Positions 39,693-47,967 of a DNA stretch of 64,000 bases are shown one piece after another. How positions within the stretch are numbered: position 1 is the stretch's first letter; each line of letters starts with the position of its first letter. The stretch comes from Pannonibacter tanglangensis (GTDB lineage: Bacteria > Pseudomonadota > Alphaproteobacteria > Rhizobiales > Stappiaceae), in the NCBI RefSeq assembly GCF_009915685.1, contig NZ_JAABLP010000001.1; one strand, given 5' to 3'. Made by a program: the position numbers and the translations under genes. The notes below the pieces were generated by a model. The model searched no databases, was not told the origin of the DNA, and saw only the letters and a program-made list of their open reading frames with translations.

Positions 39693-41297
39693 CTATTCGG
39701 CCGCGCTGGCCGTCCCGGCGGCGAGCCGCGTCTTGAGATGCGGCCACTTGGAGCGGCTCACCGGCACGCTGTGCCCATGCTGGCCGTCAAGCAGCACGAT
39801 GCCGCTGTCTCCGGCGCGGCGCAGCGCCCGGACATGCGCGAGGCTCACGATGTGGGAGCGATGCACGCGGGTGAATTGCCGTGCATCCAGCAGCCGTTCC
39901 ACCTCGGTGATCGACAGCGGGCAGAAATAGGCGCGCTGCAGGTCATAGAGGCGCGTGTAATGGGCGTCGGCCTGCACGGCCACGAGGTCGGCCACAGGCA
40001 GGCGGGCCTTCGTCCCTTCCCGCTCGATCGGCAGCGACGCCCCCCCTGCCCCGGCGTGTGTGCGTCCGGCCAGTCCGCGCAGACGCGCCTCGTCCGGTGC
40101 GCCTTGCAGGCCCAGCGCGACGCGGCGCAGCGGTTCGGCGAGCACGTCCTGCCGGGCCGCGGCCGCTCCGGCCAGCGCCGCCAGGTCCGCTGCACCGGTC
40201 TGCCCGTCCGTGGCCAGGGCCTCCACGCCCGTCGGATGCGCCTCCGCCCCAGGACCGCTGCCTGCGGTCATTGCAGACACGGGCCGCAGTCCCGGCAGCG
40301 CGCCGGCCGCCGGCGCGGCAGTGGCAATAAGGGGGGGCGGCGCCGGGTCGGCGGCATCCGGGGATGACAGCCCGGCCTGTCCGGCCGTGACGGCAGCGCG
40401 GCCTTCTCCCGCCGCAGGCAACCGCGCCTCCGCGGCAAGCGGGTCCAGCGGATCGGCTGCATTGGCCTTTTTGGCCCGCTCTCTTACAGCCAGTCCGCTT
40501 TCGGCTAGTCCGTTTTCTCCCAGTCCGTTGTTGGCCAGTCCGTTGTTGACATGACGCGTCAGCTCGTCGGCGTCGGGGACCAGCGTGAGCAGGAACAGAC
40601 CCGAGACCAGGAAGGCGACCACCGAGACGATGATCGCCAGGATGCCGGGAGAGACGGCCGGTGCGCCGGCGTCCGCCAGGGGGACTGCGTCGGCATGGGC
40701 ATGGGCGAGAGGCATCAGCGTCATGCCGGCCATGGCGATGTAATGCATCGCCGAGATGGCCAGCGCCAGCACCAGCGCCGAGACAAGCACGGGCGGTCTG
40801 CGGCCATGACCGAAGGCCAGCCAGACCGCGAGGCCCGAGGCGCAGAAGGCGACGAGAAAGCTTGCGCCGACAAACCGGGGATCATGCGTCATGTGCGAGG
40901 AGGCGTGCAGCGCCAGCATGCCGAGGTAATGCATGCTGGCAATGCCCGTCCCCATGACGAACGCGGCCACGACCAGCCGCAGGCGGGTCAGGCCGGCGCG
41001 GCCGCGCGAGGCGGCAAAGACGGCGACGCCCACGACGAGGACGCAGACCAGAAAGGACAGAAGGGTGGGCAGCACGAGGAAATCGACCGCCACCGGAAGG
41101 CGGGCGGCAAGCATGCCGACGAAATGCATCGACCAGATGCCGAGGGCGAGTGTCAGGGCCGAACCGGCCAGAAGCCCGCGGCGGCGCGACAGACGCGCCT
41201 CGCCCACGCGGACAGCCATGCTCAGGCCGGCAAAGCTGCCCTGGAAGGCAACCAGCACGGACAAGGCGACGAGCCAGGGCTCATGGGTGAGTCCCAT
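39693..41297 (-). CDS. coxC: CoxC-type membrane regulator (MHYT sensor plus LytTR DNA-binding domain)
   Basis: 534 residues. Residues 1-230 hold about seven helices with the three MHYT motifs (WSMHFVGML, ASMHYLGML, SAMHYIAMAGMTLMPLAHAH), thought to bind a metal and sense CO, O2 or NO. A long Ala/Pro/Gly linker follows (about 240-425) with the short repeat NNGLANNGLGENGLAESGL. The C-terminal 110 residues are a LytTR domain (LVAVQADAHYTRLYDLQRAY, PLSITEVERLLDARQFTRVH, RSHIVSLAHVRALRR, VPVSRSKWPHLKTRL). This is the architecture of CoxC and CoxH of Oligotropha. Start at 41297 with GGGAG upstream. Upstream of coxM in the same direction. Confidence 0.9.
   Translation of the reverse strand: MGLTHEPWLVALSVLVAFQGSFAGLSMAVRVGEARLSRRRGLLAGSALTLALGIWSMHFVGMLAARLPVAVDFLVLPTLLSFLVCVLVVGVAVFAASRGRAGLTRLRLVVAAFVMGTGIASMHYLGMLALHASSHMTHDPRFVGASFLVAFCASGLAVWLAFGHGRRPPVLVSALVLALAISAMHYIAMAGMTLMPLAHAHADAVPLADAGAPAVSPGILAIIVSVVAFLVSGLFLLTLVPDADELTRHVNNGLANNGLGENGLAESGLAVRERAKKANAADPLDPLAAEARLPAAGEGRAAVTAGQAGLSSPDAADPAPPPLIATAAPAAGALPGLRPVSAMTAGSGPGAEAHPTGVEALATDGQTGAADLAALAGAAAARQDVLAEPLRRVALGLQGAPDEARLRGLAGRTHAGAGGASLPIEREGTKARLPVADLVAVQADAHYTRLYDLQRAYFCPLSITEVERLLDARQFTRVHRSHIVSLAHVRALRRAGDSGIVLLDGQHGHSVPVSRSKWPHLKTRLAAGTASAAE
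40490..40550 (-). repeat. 15-bp tandem repeats in the CoxC linker
   Basis: Four units with a shared AGTCCG core (for example CCAGTCCGTTGTTGG) encode the NNGLA/ENGLA/ESGLA repeat. The GCCAGTCCGT word is shared with the array at 30452-30556. Confidence 0.75.
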
Positions 41298-41488
41298 TCT
41301 CGTGTCTCCCTCAGCCGGAACCGTGCGATGAACGGCCTCCTCCCGGCCCGATGCAGGATAGGCGAAGTCTGCCAAATGTCCACAGCCGCTGCGGCCATTG
41401 CGCGCATCCGGTCGTCTGGCTAGTCTCGCCCGCCAGAACCGCCGCCCCGTTCGGCGCCCCGTTCCGACGTGCCCGAAGGAGCCCGCCG

Positions 41489-42247
41489 ATGTCCCTGTCC
41501 GGAAAGTGCATTCTCGTCACCGGCGCCAGCAGCGGCATCGGCCGGGCGACCGCCCGGGCCTTCCTCGAGGCTGGCGCGAGCGTCGTCCTGACCGGCCGCC
41601 GGGCCGAGGCGCTGGCCGACACGGTGGCCCTGTCCGGCGCCCCGGACTCCCGGGCGCTCTGCCTTGCCGGCGACGTCAGCGACGCGGCCTTTGTCGAGGC
41701 GCTGTTCGCGGCGCTGGAGGCCCGGTTCGGCCGGCTCGACGTGGTTTTCAACAATGCGGGGATCAGCCTGCTGTCGCGGCAGATCGACGAGATCAGCCCG
41801 GAGGAATTCCGCCGTGTTCTCGACGTCAATGTCACCGGCGCGTTCCTCGTGGCCCGCGCCGCCTTTGCCCTGATGCGGCGACAGCTGCCGCAAGGCGGGC
41901 GCATCATCAACAACGGCTCGATTTCCGCCCACGTGCCGCGTCCGGGGTCGGTTGCCTACACAACCTCCAAGCATGCGATCACCGGGCTGACGCGCAGCCT
42001 GTCGCTCGACGGCCGGCGCTTCAACATCGCCTGCGGCCAGATCGACATCGGCAATGCCGCTTCGGACATGACCGATGTCATGAGCCGGGGCGTGCCGCAG
42101 GCCAACGGCACGGTCGCGGCCGAACCCGTCATGGACGTGCAGCATGTGGCCAGCTCTGTGCTGCACATGGCGAGCCTTCCGCTGGAGGCAAACGTGCAGT
42201 TCATGACCGTGATGGCCACCGCGATGCCCTTCATCGGCCGGGGGTAA
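41489..42247 (+). CDS. SDR-family oxidoreductase
   Basis: 252-residue classical short-chain dehydrogenase/reductase. The nucleotide-binding motif TGASSGIG is at residues 11-18, NNAGISLLS in the middle, and the catalytic Ser (NNGSISAHV) and Tyr/Lys (YTTSKHA). The basic residue pattern after strand 2 (TGRRAEAL) leans towards NADP(H). Substrate unknown. ATG 41489 has AAGGA upstream. It is divergent from coxC across 191 bases. Confidence 0.9.
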   Translation: MSLSGKCILVTGASSGIGRATARAFLEAGASVVLTGRRAEALADTVALSGAPDSRALCLAGDVSDAAFVEALFAALEARFGRLDVVFNNAGISLLSRQIDEISPEEFRRVLDVNVTGAFLVARAAFALMRRQLPQGGRIINNGSISAHVPRPGSVAYTTSKHAITGLTRSLSLDGRRFNIACGQIDIGNAASDMTDVMSRGVPQANGTVAAEPVMDVQHVASSVLHMASLPLEANVQFMTVMATAMPFIGRG

Positions 42248-42282
42248 GAGCATCAGCGCGGGAAGCGTGCCATTGTTTTATC

Positions 42283-42555
42283 ATGGGCCACGAGACAACC
42301 AAGACCGGACTGCATATCAGCGAGGAGCATCGGACCTTCATCGAAGTGAAGGCCCGTCAGGATGGGTATTTTTCGCCGGATGACGTCCTCGCTGCGGCTC
42401 TCGACCAGATGATCGAGGATGACCGGCAGAGCTTGGCCGTTGTCGACCAGTCAGCCGAGGAAATCAGGCGCAGACTGAAGTCCAGTCCGGCCTTGTATAT
42501 TTCAAAGGATGACGCATTCGCTGCTGCCATGGATGTCCTGTCGCCGCGTCCCTAA
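42283..42555 (+). CDS. ParD-like ribbon-helix-helix antitoxin, apparently without a toxin partner
   Basis: 90 residues. The N-terminal half (TTKTGLHISEEHRTFIEVKA, RQDGYFSPDDVLAAALDQMI) has the strand-helix-helix pattern of ParD/CopG proteins, and the C-terminal half is a charged tail. Such proteins bind DNA as dimers and neutralise a RelE/ParE toxin. No ParE-like gene follows; the next gene, mnmD, is on the other strand and overlaps by four bases. The start has no good ribosome site. Either an orphan regulator or the remnant of a toxin-antitoxin pair. Confidence 0.6.
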   Translation: MGHETTKTGLHISEEHRTFIEVKARQDGYFSPDDVLAAALDQMIEDDRQSLAVVDQSAEEIRRRLKSSPALYISKDDAFAAAMDVLSPRP

Positions 42556-43340
42556 GTGACCTCACCTCTCCACCCCACCGACATCTGGCGCTTTCCCGCG
42601 AAGCCCTTGCGCTTCTCGACCGTGAAGCCTGCCGCGGCCAGGCCACGGCGCACCCAGCCGGCAGATGTGTAGGTTGCGAAGCTCCCGCCAGGGGCCGTTG
42701 CGGCATGCACGGCCTGCATCAGACCCGGCTGCCAGAGTTCGGGGTTGCGCGACGGGGCAAAGCCGTCGAGGAACCACGCGTCCACCGGGAGGGCGGCACG
42801 AAGGGCGGGCGGGGCCGCGCCTGCGGCAAGCTCGGGGACAAGCACGGTGGCGTCGCCAAGACCCAGCCAGAGCGTCGCCCCGGACAGGTCCATCCGGTGC
42901 CAGCCCGCATGAGCCCCCGCGCCGATCCGGGCACCGGCCAGCGCCAGTCTCAGTTGGCAGGCCAGATCGCCCAGCTCCGGGAAGGCGGCATGGGCCCGCT
43001 CCAGCTGGGCGATCGTCAGCGGGAAGGCCTCGACCGTGAGGAATGTGAGATGCGGCGGGTCCGGCTGGTCCTGTCGCAGCGCCAGTGTGGCCAGCAGGTT
43101 CAGTCCGGTGCCGAAGCCCAGTTCGCCGATCGTGAAGCGGCTTTTGCCCTGCCACCGCTCCGGCAATCCGTTGCCGGCCAGGAACACGTGCCCGGTCTCC
43201 GCCCGGCCGCCGGCACGCGAGAAATAGGTGTCGTCGAAACGGGCGGCGCGGGGCACGCCGTCCTCGAGCCACTCCAGCTCCGGCGCGGCTGCGGCTGCGG
43301 CTGCGACTTCCGGCGTTTTCTCTTGTTCGTCCTGAGCCAT
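42552..43340 (-). CDS. mnmD: MnmD-type tRNA methyltransferase (5-aminomethyl-2-thiouridine)
   Basis: 262-residue SAM-dependent enzyme (DUF752 family) corresponding to the methyltransferase half of MnmC, which completes mnm5s2U34 in tRNA for Lys, Glu and Gln. Seen: the VARFDDTYFSRAGGRAETGH-like start (printed here as PRAARFDDTYFSRAGG), the SAM site GELGFGTGLNLLATL, and WFLDGFAPSRNPELW with the family-typical DGFAP..NP. It ends with a basic AAGFTVEKRKGFAGKRQMSV. It is divergent from a FAD oxidoreductase that would supply the other half of MnmC. Confidence 0.88.
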   Translation of the reverse strand: MAQDEQEKTPEVAAAAAAAPELEWLEDGVPRAARFDDTYFSRAGGRAETGHVFLAGNGLPERWQGKSRFTIGELGFGTGLNLLATLALRQDQPDPPHLTFLTVEAFPLTIAQLERAHAAFPELGDLACQLRLALAGARIGAGAHAGWHRMDLSGATLWLGLGDATVLVPELAAGAAPPALRAALPVDAWFLDGFAPSRNPELWQPGLMQAVHAATAPGGSFATYTSAGWVRRGLAAAGFTVEKRKGFAGKRQMSVGWRGEVT

Positions 43341-43409
43341 GCGATAGAACCCGCCCGTGGGGCACAGCCTGTGTCCCGATCCCAGTCCTTCCTAGCGGAG
43401 CCTCAGCCC

Positions 43410-44543
43410 GTGACCAAGTCCCCGGATGTCGTTGTGATCGGCGCTGGCATCTTTGGCCTGTCCGTCGCCCGTGCCGCCGTCCGTCGCGGGATGCGCGTCA
43501 CGCTCGTCGAGGCCGCTGCGATCGGTTCAGGCGCCAGCGGCGGGGTCCTCGGAGCGCTGATGCCGCACATGCCGGCGCGATGGAACGCGAAGAAGGCGTT
43601 TCAGTTCGAGGCCCTTGCCGCGCTCTCCGGCCTTGTGGCCGACCTTGAGGCGGAGACGGGCCTGGACTGTGGCTATCGCCGCTGCGGCCGCATCCTGCCG
43701 ATCACCACGGCGGATTTGCGGGCGCATCACGAGGCGCGGGCGGCGGAGGCGCGGACGCGCTGGAGCACGGCGACCACGGGCTTTGGCTATGAGCTTGTCG
43801 ATGCCGGGGCGCTTGGCGGCTGGCTCGCGCCCGAGGCTGCGCCCTTCGGCGCGGTCCTGGAAACGCTCGCGGCCCGCGTGTCGCCCCGGGCCTATCTCGC
43901 CGCGCTTGCCGCCAGCCTCGCGTCCGCGCCGGACGGTCGCGGCCAGATCCGGCTTGGCGACGGCCTCGCCCGTCTCGATGACGCGACCGGCACGGTCCAT
44001 CTTGTCAGCGGCGACAGGATCCGGGCGGAGCGGATCGTGCTCGCGCAAGGCTTTGCTGCCTTCTCTGCCCTGGCTGCGCTGACGGGCAAGACGCTTGGCG
44101 AGGGGCAGAAGGGCCAGGCGATCCGCGTGGCGGTCGAGGTGCCCGCGTCCCTGCCCGCGCTCTACTGCGACGGGCTCTATGTCGTCCCCCACGCCGACGG
44201 CAGTGTCGCCATCGGCAGCACGGCGCTGACCGGCGTGACGGACACCAAACCGGAGCCGGCCGCGACGGCCGACCTCCTCGAGCGGGCGGTCCGCTTCTGC
44301 CCGCAGCTCGCCGGGGCCCCCGTGCTCGAGGCCTGGGCCGGCATCCGGCCGAAGCCTGCGGCGCGGGATCCGCTGGTCGGCCGGGTGCCCGGACTGGAGC
44401 GCAGCTTCGTTGCCACCGGTGGCTTCAAGACCGGCTTTGGCCTCGCCCACCGCGTGGCGGCTGCCCTTGTGTCGGAGCTGCTCGGCGAGACGCCGGAGCA
44501 TCCCCTGCCCGCCTCCTTCCGCCCCGAGGCGCATTTCGCCTGA
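43410..44543 (+). CDS. FAD-dependent oxidoreductase (DAO), probable separate MnmC oxidase half
   Basis: 377 residues. The FAD-binding start is VVVIGAGIFGLSVARAAVRRG with GxGxxG at about residues 9-14, then GSGASGGVLGALMPHMP, and a C-terminal RSFVATGGFKTGFGLAHRVA typical of the DAO superfamily. The GGVLGALMPHMP region and pairing with mnmD suggest that it cleaves the carboxymethyl group from cmnm5U in tRNA, as the FAD half of MnmC does; a ThiO-like amino-acid oxidase is the alternative. GTG 43410 is chosen because GGAG lies nine bases upstream and the FAD motif follows at once. Confidence 0.8.
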   Translation: MTKSPDVVVIGAGIFGLSVARAAVRRGMRVTLVEAAAIGSGASGGVLGALMPHMPARWNAKKAFQFEALAALSGLVADLEAETGLDCGYRRCGRILPITTADLRAHHEARAAEARTRWSTATTGFGYELVDAGALGGWLAPEAAPFGAVLETLAARVSPRAYLAALAASLASAPDGRGQIRLGDGLARLDDATGTVHLVSGDRIRAERIVLAQGFAAFSALAALTGKTLGEGQKGQAIRVAVEVPASLPALYCDGLYVVPHADGSVAIGSTALTGVTDTKPEPAATADLLERAVRFCPQLAGAPVLEAWAGIRPKPAARDPLVGRVPGLERSFVATGGFKTGFGLAHRVAAALVSELLGETPEHPLPASFRPEAHFA

Positions 44544-44564
44544 GCGCCGCATCATTGGCCTCCC

Positions 44565-46043
44565 TCAGTTGTCGAACAGGCTGGCAATCGCCAGCGCCTT
44601 GCGCAGGCGGTTCGGATCGATGCCGCGCAGGGAGGTGTCATCGGCGTCCGGCTCATCACCCGGGGCCAACTGCGAGGCGGGTTGAGGCTCCGCCGCCGGC
44701 TGGGCCGGGGATTGCGGCTGCGGGGGCAGCTTCAGCGCCGCTGCCACCTGCCGGGCGTTGAGGGCAGCGCCCGGGCGATCGGCCTGCAGCGCAGCGTCAA
44801 GGTTGTCAAAGACCAGCGTCGGCGCCCGTCCTTTCAGTCCGGCGAGGTCAAGGGAGTTCATGCGGATGATGTCGTCGTAGCTCTGGCCGGCCACGGCCAG
44901 GTTGCCGAACTGACGCGACGCAAAGGCCGTCAGGCTGGGATTGCCGTTCTGGTAGTAGCCGTCTTCGGTCATCATCACCTCCCGCCGCTTTTCCGCGAAG
45001 GGGGTGTACTGGCTGTTCAGGTCAAAGAGGCGATTGTTCGCCGGATCGTCCAGCAGCAGCGCGATTTCGGCGTCGGCGTAGGGATTGTCGTTGATGTCGA
45101 TGGCATCGCGGATGATGACCAGCCCGCGTCCGGCCAGATCCCGGGCCAGCGTCTGGTTGCCGCGGGTCATGACGCTGGCGACGGGTTCATTCGCCGCGCC
45201 GTTGATGAAGGTCGTGTAGTCATACAAGTTGAAGCGCGAAAGGGCGGCACCATTCGTCGAAGCGCTTTTTTCCATCGACTTGCTCGACAGGCTCAGCGCC
45301 AGCCCGCATTCCATCAGACTGTGATGATACTGGAGGACCATCGTCGCGATCGGAACCATCTCGTTACCAAGACGAATGGCAGACCCGGCATTCGACACCA
45401 GGTTCTGGCTGCCGATTGAGTCAGCCCGGAAATACGCCAGCACGTCCAGCGCATCGGTCGTGGTGCCGGAAATGTCGGCGCCGATGTAGGGGCCGTAGAA
45501 GCGCTCCATGTATTTGACCACGGAGCGGTCGAGCAGCTCGTTCTTGAAGATGCCGAGATCGGGCCATTCGGTAAGGTCATAGTCCGTCACCGGCCGCCGG
45601 GCGCGGTTGGCCTTGTTGAAGGCGAGCTGGTTGCGCAGGCCATCGCGGAACTCGTTCACATCATTGACGGTCGCGTCCTGGCCGCCGCCGCCAAACTCGA
45701 AATACTCGCCGACGTAGCGCAGCATGTCGCCGATGGCATAGATGTCCTGGATCGCCCCGTCGGGGGTCACGAAGTCATCCGCCCGGACCTGCGCCGCGCC
45801 GAGGGCCCGATTGGCCGCCTTCGCCGCGCGCGTGTCGAGGAAACTGCCGACCTCTTCGTTCATCTTCGGCAGCTTCCTGACCCAGCCTGCAAAGACAGTG
45901 GCAAAGGCTGTCCCATCGCCCGTCCCCGGCTTGAACAATTCGGCCACCAGCACATCGGTCATGGTCGAGATCTGGGCTGATCGCAGCCGGTTGCGCGCAT
46001 CCTGGACGGCGCGGCCATAGAGGATGATCGGGTCCTTTGCCAT
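44565..46043 (-). CDS. Unrecognised 492-residue cytosolic protein
   Basis: I cannot assign a family. The start at ATG 46043 (MAKDPIILYGRAVQDARNRL) has GGGAG upstream. No signal peptide or membrane helix is evident. Residues 1-420 look like a folded, Asn/Asp/Tyr-rich domain (GDMLRYVGEYFEFGGGGQDA, FYGPYIGADISGTTTDALDV, MTEDGYYQNGNPSLTAFASR). Then a Pro/Gln/Ala linker (KLPPQPQSPAQPAAEPQPAS) and a short conserved-looking end, LRGIDPNRLRKALAIASLFD. Less GC-rich third positions and more Asn/Tyr than the neighbours give a slightly foreign look. It is convergent with the FAD gene and divergent from ybaK; no operon partner. Confidence 0.75.
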   Translation of the reverse strand: MAKDPIILYGRAVQDARNRLRSAQISTMTDVLVAELFKPGTGDGTAFATVFAGWVRKLPKMNEEVGSFLDTRAAKAANRALGAAQVRADDFVTPDGAIQDIYAIGDMLRYVGEYFEFGGGGQDATVNDVNEFRDGLRNQLAFNKANRARRPVTDYDLTEWPDLGIFKNELLDRSVVKYMERFYGPYIGADISGTTTDALDVLAYFRADSIGSQNLVSNAGSAIRLGNEMVPIATMVLQYHHSLMECGLALSLSSKSMEKSASTNGAALSRFNLYDYTTFINGAANEPVASVMTRGNQTLARDLAGRGLVIIRDAIDINDNPYADAEIALLLDDPANNRLFDLNSQYTPFAEKRREVMMTEDGYYQNGNPSLTAFASRQFGNLAVAGQSYDDIIRMNSLDLAGLKGRAPTLVFDNLDAALQADRPGAALNARQVAAALKLPPQPQSPAQPAAEPQPASQLAPGDEPDADDTSLRGIDPNRLRKALAIASLFDN

Positions 46044-46261
46044 GAGTTCTCCCTGTCGCCGGCCTGGCGTCTGACGGTGTGCCGGACAGGCCCGTCGCGG
46101 GGTGGGCACCTTGCCCGTCTGCATGTCCGACTGTCTGATGGATGGGACGCCCGAGGCCGGTGTCTGTGACGGGATGGCTGGACAGCCGGCGGCGGGACTG
46201 CATACTGATCGTAGAGAACCGAACGGTTCGGTACGTGACGCCAGCGTCCAGGGAGACATGC

Positions 46262-46735
46262 ATGAGCCTCGACAGTGTCCGCGCTTTCTTTGCGGAAAAG
46301 GCCCCCGACATCGCGGTGATGGTGATGGACAGTCGCACCGCGACCGTTGCGGAGGCCGCCGCCGCTCTGGGGGTCAGCCCCGCCGAGATCGCCAAGACGC
46401 TGTCGATCCAGGCCGGCGACGACGTGGTGCTGCTGGTGACGCGGGGGGATGCCCGGCTCGACAACCGGAAGGCAAAGGCCACCTTCGGCTCGAAGGTGAA
46501 GATGCTGGGGCTGGACGTGGTGGAGGACATCACCGGTCATCCGGTCGGCGGCGTCTGCCCGTTCGGTCTGGCCCGTCCGCTTCGGGTGTGCTGCGACGTG
46601 TCGCTGCAGGCCTTCGCGGAGGTCTTCCCGGCGGCCGGCGCGGTGAACGCGGCGGTGCGGATCGCGCCGGAGCGGATGGCGGCGCTGACCAATGCCGAAT
46701 GGGTCGATGTCTGCAAGGGGGCGGACGAGGCCTGA
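46262..46735 (+). CDS. YbaK/EbsC-type aminoacyl-tRNA deacylase
   Basis: 157-residue trans-editing domain that removes wrongly attached amino acids from tRNA (typically Cys or Ala from tRNA-Pro). Seen: AAAALGVSPAEIAKTLSIQA with the conserved lysine, LLVTRGDARLDNRKAKATFG, and the family loop VGGVCPFGLARPLRVCCD. Cytosolic. ATG 46262 follows AGGGAGAC. Single gene, divergent from the unknown 492-residue gene and 66 bases before galE. Confidence 0.9.
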   Translation: MSLDSVRAFFAEKAPDIAVMVMDSRTATVAEAAAALGVSPAEIAKTLSIQAGDDVVLLVTRGDARLDNRKAKATFGSKVKMLGLDVVEDITGHPVGGVCPFGLARPLRVCCDVSLQAFAEVFPAAGAVNAAVRIAPERMAALTNAEWVDVCKGADEA

Positions 46736-46801
46736 CAGCCCGCAAAGCCTCGTAAATCTTTTCAGGTTATCAGTCAGGGCGTGTTCGGATGGGGAGCGCG
46801 C

Positions 46802-47791
46802 ATGACAGTCCTGATCACCGGCGGCGCCGGCTATATTGGCAGCCACATGGTCCGATGCCTGCTGGATGCAGGTGAAACGCCGCTCGTGGTTGACAATCTC
46901 GTCACCGGCTTCGACTGGCTGATCCCGGAAACGGTCCCGTTCCTGCAGGCCGACGTGGGCGATATTGCCCGGATGGAGACGATCCTGCGCGAGCACGCCG
47001 TCGAGGCCGTGATCCATTTTGCCGGATCGGTGGTGCTGCCGGAATCGGTCTCCAATCCGCTGAAGTACTACCGCAACAACACCGCCGTCTCGCGCAACCT
47101 CATCGAGGCCTGCGTCACGGCCGGCGTCGACAAGTTCATCTTTTCCTCCACGGCTGCCGTCTATGGCGATCCGGACGAGGTGCCGGTGCGCGAGGACGCG
47201 CCCCTCAGGCCGCAGTCGCCCTACGGGCTGTCCAAGCTGATGACCGAGCTGATGCTGAAGGATGTGGCCGCCGCCCATCCGTTCCGCTACACGGCCCTGC
47301 GCTACTTCAACGTGGCGGGAGCCGATCCGAAGGGACGGACCGGGCAGGCCACGCTCAATGCCACCAACCTGATCAAGATCGCCTGCGAGACCGCGCTCGG
47401 CAAGCGCGACCACATGACGATCTTCGGCACGGACTACCCGACCGTCGATGGCACCGGGGTGCGCGACTACATCCATGTCTGGGATCTGGTCGAGGCGCAC
47501 CGGCTGGCACTGCTGCGGCTGCGCGCCGGCGGCGACAGTGTCGTGATGAACTGCGGCTATGGCCGGGGTTCGAGCGTTCGCCAGGTCATCGACGCGGTTC
47601 AGGCCGCCTCCGGCGCCCGGTTCGACGTGCGCCTCGGCGACCGGCGGCCGGGTGACATGCCCGAGGTGATTGCCGCCAACGACCTGATCACCCGCGAGCT
47701 GAACTGGAAGCCGCAGCTCGACGACCTGTCGGCCATCATTCGCCATGCCCTGGACTGGGAAGCCGCCCTGTCGCGCCGCAACCGCATCTGA
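46802..47791 (+). CDS. galE: UDP-glucose 4-epimerase
   Basis: 329 residues, extended SDR. NAD site TGGAGYIGSH at residues 6-15, catalytic FSSTAAVYG and YGLSK (Tyr-x3-Lys) in PQSPYGLSKLMTELM, then RYFNVAGADPKGRTGQ and GTGVRDYIHVWDLVEAH. It interconverts UDP-glucose and UDP-galactose (or the GlcNAc pair) and supplies sugars for the exopolysaccharide locus that starts about 2.6 kb further on. ATG 46802 is the family start; the frame from 46781 adds seven residues only. Confidence 0.95.
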   Translation: MTVLITGGAGYIGSHMVRCLLDAGETPLVVDNLVTGFDWLIPETVPFLQADVGDIARMETILREHAVEAVIHFAGSVVLPESVSNPLKYYRNNTAVSRNLIEACVTAGVDKFIFSSTAAVYGDPDEVPVREDAPLRPQSPYGLSKLMTELMLKDVAAAHPFRYTALRYFNVAGADPKGRTGQATLNATNLIKIACETALGKRDHMTIFGTDYPTVDGTGVRDYIHVWDLVEAHRLALLRLRAGGDSVVMNCGYGRGSSVRQVIDAVQAASGARFDVRLGDRRPGDMPEVIAANDLITRELNWKPQLDDLSAIIRHALDWEAALSRRNRI

Positions 47792-47967
47792 TTTCGGGGC
47801 CTGCGGCAGCGAAAAACGTCACTTCGATAAAATTGTATTTTCCCACTTAAACGGACCGCAGGTGTTGGCCTGCTAGAACGTCCTCAGGATGAGGGAAAGA
47901 CCTGGATCGCCGAGGCATCTGGCCAGAGCCGAACGAGGTCAGCTCCTGCAAAACGAGGAGTGGGGTT

